The notes beneath the pieces are model-generated. The model worked only from the letters and a program-made list of their open reading frames with translations, did no database searches and was not told where the DNA came from. From assembly GCF_046630445.1 (NCBI RefSeq), contig NC_092340.1, positions 16,346,001 through 16,410,000 of the forward strand: a stretch of 64,000 bases of DNA. The letters run 5' to 3'. Source of the DNA: Rutidosis leptorrhynchoides (taxonomy: Eukaryota; Streptophyta; Magnoliopsida; Asterales; Asteraceae). Of this stretch, positions 56,456 to 64,000 are shown one piece after another. How positions within the stretch are numbered: the stretch's first letter is position 1; every line of letters starts with the position of its first letter. The translations under genes were made by a program, and so were the position numbers.

Positions 56456-56857
56456 TTAGTCAATTATGAATAATAGAATAGGTAATAGGTAATAGGTAAT
56501 ATAGGTTATAGCTCGAGAAATATGCTCTAATTTCAAATTTCAGCTATAAATTTTCAATTCTAGCTCTATGTTCGCTTCTAACTTTAAGTCTTTCTAAGTG
56601 GGGAAGACTTATAGATTGTTAATTATTATTATTTTTTAATTAAGCTCTATTTCTATTTATCTCTAAAGAGTGTCTAATTTTATAACTTTTGAAAATAATT
56701 AAATTTTTAGATTAAATGAGATAGTAAATAATAAAAATATATGCCACCATAGCACATTTTAGCATAACCCAAATAATAATAATAATTTTAATCTATTGAA
56801 GTAAAAAACAAATAATTAAATGGAGAGAAAACATGCCATAATAATAATTTTAACCAT
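56456..56857. other. Intergenic, nothing identified
   Basis: AT-rich. Contains three short aggtaat repeats near 56478-56500. No gene seen. Confidence 0.6.
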
Positions 56858-57048
56858 GAGTGTGGTGATTTAATGGTTATGACCCTGACCTTCTATAGTG
56901 GAGGTCATGAGTTCGATTCCAGGCACCTACAGTTATCCACTCATGGCCACGGAGGTTCGCCTGCAATGACTCCGGGCTGCTCGCGTAGCTAGTAGTCGCC
57001 CTAGGATTAGTCAAGTTGACTGTTTGAATATCCAGGTAAAAAAAAAAA
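56858..57048 (+). mobile_element. SINE, plus strand, with poly(A) tail
   Basis: tRNA-like head with box A region gtggtgatttaatggttatg and box B gagttcgattcc about 40 bases later. A GC-rich body (cactcatggcc, gcctgcaatgactccgggctg, gtcgccctaggattagtcaag) follows, then a tail tccaggt plus 11 As. Typical plant SINE in size (about 190 bp) and order. It lies about 650 bases upstream of the receptor kinase start codon. No coding capacity; the 72-codon minus-strand frame is a by-product. Confidence 0.8.
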
Positions 57049-57694
57049 TATATATAGCCTATTTTTTGAGGCAAAAGGTGAAAAATTTTACCCACTGGGA
57101 GTGCTCATAGTGACCTCTATTTCCCTTCAACTTGCACTTTTGTCCAAATTGGAACCCTTTTGCTTTTCCATATTTACATTGGTACCCCGTTTAGGCCTTA
57201 ACGCTAGACCTCACTAACAGTCCGTGCCTACGTGTATGACAACTCATACTCATCCACTAGTCTACCGACACCTGTCCCCTCTAACCACATATACCCCACA
57301 TCCTTCCTCTTTAATCTATTTCCCCAAATAAAGTCTTTCTATTCTCTGTCTGAGAAAACATTGGTCTCTAGTGTGAGAAAGAAAATTAAAAAAAACCTAG
57401 ACAGAAAATAACCACCATCTCACGGCGGCCGGAACCCTCACCTCCGCCGTTTCCCTTAAACTTTCCGATTACATAAAACTCTCTCAATTCTCCATTTACA
57501 TTCTCTCCGGCTACTCCACTGGCGGTTTTATTATTTTTACGGTGAATATTATCGTGTACTTTTACAATTTAAGAAAGTGAAGTTGATTTGATTTTTATGT
57601 CACTGAAGGTTCGGCAAAATGCGGTAAGTTTGTTAGAATTTGTTTAGGAATTGTTACAAATTGAGCTGTGTAAATTCAAGCTAGGGTCTTTACA
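57049..57694 (+). promoter_or_regulatory. Upstream region and probable 5' UTR of the receptor kinase gene
   Basis: From about 57330 the sequence becomes CT-rich (ctctctcaattctcc, cattctctccggctactcc), as plant 5' UTRs often are. No convincing TATA box chosen. A short upstream frame ATG TCA CTG to TAG lies at 57597-57647, 48 bases before the main start, and would be in the UTR if transcription starts upstream. Confidence 0.45.
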
Positions 57695-60600
57695 ATGAGG
57701 AAAGTGTTCAATTTTTATCTATTTTTACTGCTGGCTAATTTTATTACTGTGAGGTCCTTGAATCCAACTTTAGATGATGATGTGTTGGGATTAATTGTAT
57801 TCAAAGCTGATTTACAAGATCCAGATGGTAAATTAGCTTCATGGAATGAAGATGATGATAGTCCTTGTAAATGGGCAGGTGTTAAATGTAACCCTAGATC
57901 TAACAGGGTGTCTGATCTTGTTCTTGATGGGTTTGGGTTATCTGGTAAAATGGGTAGAGGGTTAATGCAGTTAAAATTTCTCAGTAAATTATCATTAGCT
58001 AAAAATAATCTTACTGGAAACATAGGATTAAATCTTGCTCAGCTTACTAATCTTAGGGTTATTGATTTGAGTGAAAACAGTTTGTCTGGAACTATACCGG
58101 ATAAGTTTTTCGAGCAATGTGGATCATTAAGGTCAATATCTCTTGCTAATAATAAGTTTTCGGGTCGAATTCCGGATAGTTTAGCTTCGTGTTCAGGTCT
58201 TGGTGTACTTAACTTTTCGTCGAATCAGTTTTCGGGGTTACTGCCTTCAGGTACATGGTCATTAAATGGGCTAAGAACACTTGATGTATCTGATAATCTT
58301 TTGGAAGGTGAGATACCAAAGGATATTGGTGGGTTATTCAATTTAAGGGAAATTAAGCTGAGGAAGAACCAGTTTACTGGTTTGGTACCTAACGAAATAG
58401 GCGCTTGTGCGTTGTTGAGATCGATTGATTTTAGCGAAAATTCGTTTTCCGGGAGCTTACCAAGCACGTTGCAGACGCTTTCTTTGTGTAACGAGTTGAA
58501 TTTTCATAGCAATTTGTTTACCGGTGAGGTTACTGAATGGATTGGGGAAATGGGTAGCCTTGAAAGAGTTGATTTTTCAAAAAATTTGTTTACTGGTGCT
58601 GTACCAAATGCAATTGGGAATATTCGGTCCTTAAAAGTACTGAATATTTCTGGAAATGGGTTTTCTGGTAGCTTACCTGCATCAATGGTGAACTGTGAAA
58701 ACATTGAGGTTTTGGATGTGAGTAAAAATTCGTTAACAGGGTTTCTTCCTAGTTGGGTATTTCAGTTAGGGCATCAAAGTGTTGACTTTTCGGGGAATAA
58801 GTTGACTGGTAGTATCGATGGGGCTCTTTCTTCATCCATTGACATCTCACATCAAAATCTTCATGTTCTTGATATTTCACACAACGAATTGGTTGGTGGT
58901 ATCCCGTCTGATATAGGGAAATTTAGCAGCTTGCAGTTGTTAAACGTATCCAAGAATTCGTTGACAGGTGGCATCCCAGAAACTGTTGGAAAGTTAAAAG
59001 CTTTAGCTGTTCTTGATTTGAGTGAAAATCAATTAAATGGAAGCTTACCTTCAGATATAGGGGGGGCAACTTCACTTAAGGATTTGATACTATCGCGAAA
59101 CTCGTTTTCTGGCAACATTCCAACTTCAATTGGCGCGTGTTCATCTCTAGCTTCATTGTAAGATTAATTCATTTATGTTATAACTATTTTTTTTCTTATG
59201 TTTTTATATAATGTAATGACTAAATTTATGTTTTTTTGCAGGATTTTATCAAGAAACGATCTTTCGGGCCAAATTCCTGTAGAAATGGCAAAACTTGCTG
59301 ATCTTGAGTACGTTGATTTGTCGTTTAACAAACTCACTGGGGCCCTACCTAAGCCGTTAGCAAATCTTGTACATCTCGTTTCATTCAACGTCTCTCATAA
59401 TCAACTACAAGGCGAATTGCCAGGTGGCGCGTTCTTCAACACTATATCTCCGTCTTCGGTATCCGGCAACCCGACCCTTTGTGGTGCTGCAGTTAACAAA
59501 TCTTGCCCTGCTGTACTCCCTAAACCAATTGTACTCAACCCAAATTCATCCGGGTCAGACCCGGATTCAATCCCTACAAATTTGGGTCACAAAAAGATAC
59601 TTCTTAGTGTTTCGGCTCTTATAGCTATCGGTGCAGCGGCTGTAATCGTAATTGGGATAATCTTTATAACTGTTTTAAATCTTCGGGTTCGTTCTACAAT
59701 GTCCAGGTCAGCAGCGGCTGTCCCGTTATCAGGTGGTGACTTTAGCAGTTCCCACACGACAGACACGAATTCAGGCAAGCTTGTTATGTTTTCCGGTGAA
59801 CCGGATTTTAGTACGGGTGCACACGCTTTGTTAAACAAGGATTGTGAGCTCGGACGTGGTGGGTTTGGTGCGGTTTATCGAACCGTACTCGGAGACGGTC
59901 GATCGGTGGCTATTAAAAAGTTGACCGTCTCGAGTCTCGTTAAGTCTCAAGAGGATTTCGAACGAGAAGTTAAGAAATTGGGAAAGATTCATCACCCGAA
60001 TCTTGTTGCTCTTGAAGGGTATTATTGGACTCCGTCTTTACAACTTTTGATTTATGAATATGTTTCGGGTGGGAATCTTTATAAGCATCTACACGATGGA
60101 GAAGATGAAGATGGAAACAGAAGTTCGCTGACGTGGAACGAACGGTTAACCATTATAATCGGGATTGCTAAAAGCTTAGCGCACTTGCACAAGCTTAACA
60201 TCATACATTACAATTTGAAATCAAGTAATGTTTTGATTGATGGTTTGGGTGAGCCGAAAGTAGCCGATTTTGGTTTAGCGAGACTTTTACCGATGTTAGA
60301 TCGTTACGTTTTGAGTAGTAAAATTCAAAGCGCACTTGGGTACATGGCACCCGAGTTCGCTTGTAAAACGGTTAAGATAACAGATAAATGTGACGTGTAC
60401 GGGTTCGGTGTTTTGCTTCTTGAAATTGTGACAGGTAGGATGCCTGTTGAGTATATGGAGGATGACGTGGTGATACTTTGTGACATGGTTCGTGGGGCCC
60501 TCGAAGAAGGACGAGTAGATGAATGTGTTGACGAACGGCTTCAAGGAAAGTTTCCGGCCGAAGAAGCGATTCCGGTGATGAAATTAGGGTTAATTTGCAC

Positions 60601-60697
60601 GTCACAAGTGCCTTCGAATCGGCCTGATATGGCTGAAGTGATTAACATATTAGGGCTTATAAAATGCCCCTCTGAAAGCCAGGAAGAATCAGGTTAA
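57695..60697 (+). CDS. PXC2: LRR receptor-like kinase, PXC2/IRK type (atypical kinase)
   Basis: Two exons, 57695-59157 and 59242-60697; the 84-base GT-AG intron keeps the frame (codon split TT|G). Product 972 residues, close to Arabidopsis PXC2. Signal peptide at about 1-21 (FYLFLLLANF), LRRNT with a Cys pair (CKWAGVKC), about 20 LRRs to residue 575, and a membrane segment at about 606-634 (ILLSVSALIAIGAAAV). The cytoplasmic kinase is at about 688-960 with GRGGFGAVY, VAIKK (Lys 713), DFG (Asp 830) and APEF. The catalytic loop reads HYNLKSSN: Asn 812 replaces the proton-acceptor Asp, as in the PXC2/IRK group, so catalysis is probably weak or absent. These proteins act at the plasma membrane in signalling, and PXC2 is linked to vascular development. 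No stop or frameshift; it appears functional. Only host gene in the window. Confidence 0.95.
59158..59241 (+). other. Intron of the receptor kinase gene
   Basis: 84 bases, GTAAGATTAA at the start and TTTTTTTGCAG at the end. Removing it joins TCATT and GATTTTATC, restoring the LRR motif SLILSRNDLSG. Confidence 0.95.
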
Positions 60698-62370
60698 AAT
60701 TAATAGATGTAATGTAAGTTGTTAAGTATGAAAACGATGATCTGTGATTGGTTAATGCGGCGAAGATGAATCCGGTTAGTATTTTTATTTTTTTTTAATT
60801 CCATGTGGTGATGATTCTTTTGCTAATGTTTAGCTTTATATGCTGTTATTGTTGTTGTTGATGATGATTATTGTCTGTAATAGTACTTTCTGTTAGTAGC
60901 ATTTAAGTTACCGGATTTGTTTTCACCGGGTCCAATATTCAGACCAATTTGGATTGGTTATGACCCATTTTAATGAAAACCTATCTTTCACCCTTTATTT
61001 TTTTACCGGACATTATGTGTTCCGTTAGCTACTGTATGCACTATGAGATCGTGGACCCATTTGGTTCAAAGGGTGTTGTTGTTTATGTAAACTGGACCCA
61101 TTTGTATATATTTATTTTTATTTTATTTTATTACAGTGAGTATAAAAAAGGACACTCAAAATGAAAATGTTAAAAGGTGAATTATTATAAGATTGAAAGT
61201 CAAAAAGTGAAATTGATGGATGTAACGAGGTCTAAGATTCTTGGCACCCACTTTAGAGCAAAGGATATATATAGAGTATTAAAAATCCAACAAGGGGGTG
61301 AATAAAGTAATGAAAAGTGTAAAACATAATGGGACACTCGAGTATATAAAAATGTGTTTTGTTTTTTTCAAATTTTAGGAGCTAAATTTTCAATCAGAAG
61401 ACTACTCTTAACCCATTAATTAAATATTAAACTAGAAATTATTATAAATATTAGTGTATACAAGTAGTTTTTTCCTTCTAAACATAAAAACTGTTTAAAT
61501 AGGTGGAAATGGTGATGTTATATGATGAAGAGTGTCTTAAAAGCATGTGCAAAAGGTAGTTAAAATGAGTTGTCTTTACCACCAAATACATTTTGGCCAT
61601 GAATTTTTAAAGGGGTAAAGACTAAAAGACTAAAGAGGGACCGTTTTGTCATTTTCATCATCAACAACCACATGTGTTGACAATAAATTTGATTATCTTT
61701 CTGGTTTCCAGGTATGAGCCACCCTAGAATTGCACTATCATGAAACACCCACTTTCTTTGCATAATAGCCTTAGCCTATATAGTTAAATAAGTTACATCT
61801 AATTAACAAACGGTTAAACGAATAAGTTTTTCTTGTTCAGACTTATCGAAGAAAGAGATTATATTCTTATTCAGATGTGCACGACCTATCCTATAATCAT
61901 GTGACTTTACTGACCAGCACAAAATATATATTCGTTTCCGACCCTTTTCTTAACAAACGTAAGTTTAATAGTAACACATTTATATTGAACATCTATTTAC
62001 AATACTATGTTCAACTACCTGTGTTGTCATGCTTGTATACATTACAAGTTATAATTGTTATGATTTTACCCCTTGTTTTTTTTGGAGTAGAGAAAAATTG
62101 AAGGTAAAATTCGAAGGATGATATATGATTTTTGTTTAATGAGTTATTGATTAAACAAATTGCATGTTTCTACCATTATTAATGCCCATGAGAATGGAGT
62201 CAGCGCTTAACACAGTCAAAGGCTTGAATGTATGGACATGAGTGGCTCAATTAAGCAGCTTTGTTGAAGTTTGTGGCACTTTTTGCCCATGCAAATATGT
62301 CTCAATGGGCTAATACCTACCACCATCCAATTAAAATAACCCAAAATAAACCTCTATAATCTATACCCAC

Positions 62371-62373
<3 letters not shown>
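60698..62373. other. 3' UTR and intergenic region, no further gene
   Basis: The first 200-300 bases are probably the 3' UTR, with TG/GAT-rich stretches at 60850-60885. The open frames of 63-74 codons have no motif and AT-rich composition. No repeat family recognised. Confidence 0.6.
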
Positions 62374-62418
<45 letters not shown>

Positions 62419-62817
62419 TGCAATTATATTAAAACACAAAATATACAAGGTTCGTTACAAGATGTCAAGCATTTTCGATACCGAGCTAGAATCATATGCT
62501 ACCACCTAATAACTACTCAATATAGACTCGAGACCACTATCGCTACAAAATACAAACTTGTGGGTTTTGTAACCAATCAAGCCACTCAATATGTTTTGAT
62601 TTACATCTTCTCGAAATCTATTCGAAGCTCTTCACTTGAATGTCATTTAGCGCAACCGGTGGAGACCAACTTGACCTTTTGAAGACCTTGTTATTCCTAT
62701 TATTCCAAATGAAATACACACTTGTCCACATTGTTGTTGCCAAATTTTCTCACCTAGTTCCGAACATGTCAAAAAAGCATTTCCTTTAAGAAGGATATCG
62801 AAACCGTATTGTGTTAC
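62374..62817 (-). mobile_element. LINE 3' end, 5'-truncated, minus strand
   Basis: A run of 42 Ts (62374-62415) is the poly(A) tail of a minus-strand insertion. Further in, the minus strand reads a degenerate C-terminus of a plant LINE reverse-transcriptase protein: NLATTMWTSVYFIWNNRNN, then VFKRSSWSP, then NDIQVKSFE, a stop, and WLDWLQNPQ. That is the usual end of the zf-RVT region. It breaks off where LTR F begins. Confidence 0.7.
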
Positions 62818-64000
62818 TGAAAGGACCCGTTCATATACATTATAAACGATTCAAAATAGTTGATTACATCGCGAGGTATTTGACCTCTATATGATACATT
62901 TTACAAACATTGCATTCGTTTTTAAAAGACAAACTTTCTTTACAACGAAAGTTGACGGCATGCACACCATTTGATAATACATCCAACTATAATTGACATA
63001 ATAATAATCTTGATGAACTTAATGACTCGAATGCAACGTCTTTCAAAATATGCCATGAATGACTCCAAGTAATATCCTTAAAATGAGCTAATGCACAGCG
63101 GAAGATTTATTTAATATCTGAGAATAAACATGCTTTAAAGTATCAACCAAAAGGTTGGTGAGTTCATAGGTTTATCATAACAATCATTTCAATATATTAA
63201 TAGACCACAAGATTTCCGTTTATAAATATATGTACACTCGCAAGTGTATAAAAGTATTCTATAAGTTGTAGGCACCCGGTAACAAGCCTTAACGTTCATG
63301 TTTTACCCTCTAAAGTACACCAGATCAGGTGTGTTTAAAATAACCTCGAAGTACTAAAGCATCCCATAGTCAGGATGGGGTTTGTCAGGCCCAATAGATC
63401 TATCTTTAGGATTCTCGCCTACCGTACATAGACAAGTAGTTTAATGTTACCAAGCTAAGGGTATATTTCTGGTTTAAACCCACGTAGAATTAGTTTTAGT
63501 ACTTGTGCCTATTTCGTAAAACATTTATAAAACAGCGCATGTATTCTCAGCCCAAAAATATATTGCAAAAGCAAATAAAAAGGGAGCAAATGAAACTCAC
63601 CATACTGTATTTCGTAGTAAAAATACATATAACGTCATTTAACAAGTGCAAGGTTGGCCTCGAATTCACGAACCTATATTAATTATATATATTTATATGT
63701 TGGTCAATATTTGTCTAACAATTTTTGGTCAAGTCATAGTGTACCACAATCCTAATGCTCGAGACTAATATGCAAAAGTCAACAAAAGTCAACTTGACCC
63801 AAAATGACTTCTAAAATTTATACGTGTTTATTATATAACTTAACTATAGTCGTTTTATATATTTAAATATATTTATTATATTTTAATATAATAAAAGTCA
63901 TTTATTAATAAAAATTTATATTAACGTTTATATATGATAAAATATACTTTTATATATCTTAAGTAGTAAAATTTATAAAGTTCACTTAATATCGTAAAAC
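62818..64000 (-). repeat. Element F: LTR of the B family, minus strand, runs out of the window
   Basis: Begins TGAAAGGACCCG and follows 15239-16130 closely (tgacctctatatgatacatt, ccaaaaggttggtgagttca, cccaatagatctatctttagg, all in order). No primer site adjoins its left edge, so 62818 is an outer boundary: either the 3' LTR of a minus-strand element or a solo LTR. The bases before it are GTTAC, the candidate target duplication. Confidence 0.75.

Overview
The window is plant nuclear DNA. Evidence for this is plant-lineage Ty3/gypsy retrotransposons with initiator-tRNA-Met and tRNA-Asp primer sites, plant-type SINEs, and one intron-containing leucine-rich-repeat receptor kinase. Codon style and repeat families recall Asteraceae to me, but that is only an impression. 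About 57 kb is one nested pile of LTR retrotransposons. A single host gene follows at 57.7-60.7 kb.

Layout. The oldest layer, element B (minus strand), appears to span 1-56287. Its downstream LTR enters at the left edge (1-472), its decayed interior is 473-3417 plus 14751-15238, and its upstream LTR is 15239-19653 plus 56059-56287. Element A (plus, 3423-14750, target duplication CCGCT) sits inside B's open reading frame. A has 3.26 kb LTRs, an intact chromovirus-type pol and no recognisable gag. In place of gag it has an acidic 204-residue ORF and an F-box/Sel1-like ORF that looks captured from a host gene. Element C (plus, 19654-56053, duplication GTATA) sits in B's upstream LTR and is broken by two further insertions. 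Element E (plus, 25254-43037, duplication CTTAT) is an Athila-type element with gag-pol, an extra zinc-knuckle ORF and a probably spliced env-like ORF. Element D (minus, 44709-54211, duplication ATTAC) lies in C's right LTR and carries one uninterrupted 1491-residue gag-pol polyprotein between almost identical LTRs.

By-eye LTR divergence fits the nesting: D about 4 changes in 2284 bp, E about 1%, C and A about 1.2%, B much older. B's LTR also holds a likely Helitron 3' end, long AT and AAT microsatellites and a SINE-like head.

Right of the pile are two SINE-like elements, then the receptor kinase (PXC2/IRK type, two exons, catalytic-loop Asp replaced by Asn). After it come about 1.7 kb of unassigned sequence, a 5'-truncated LINE tail (minus) and the edge of another B-family LTR running out of the window.

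The most unusual content is element A, a gag-less pol element with an F-box ORF overlapping pol. Next are the short odd-length GC-rich palindromes (arm-C-arm) that recur in the LTRs of C, D and E although their sequences differ.
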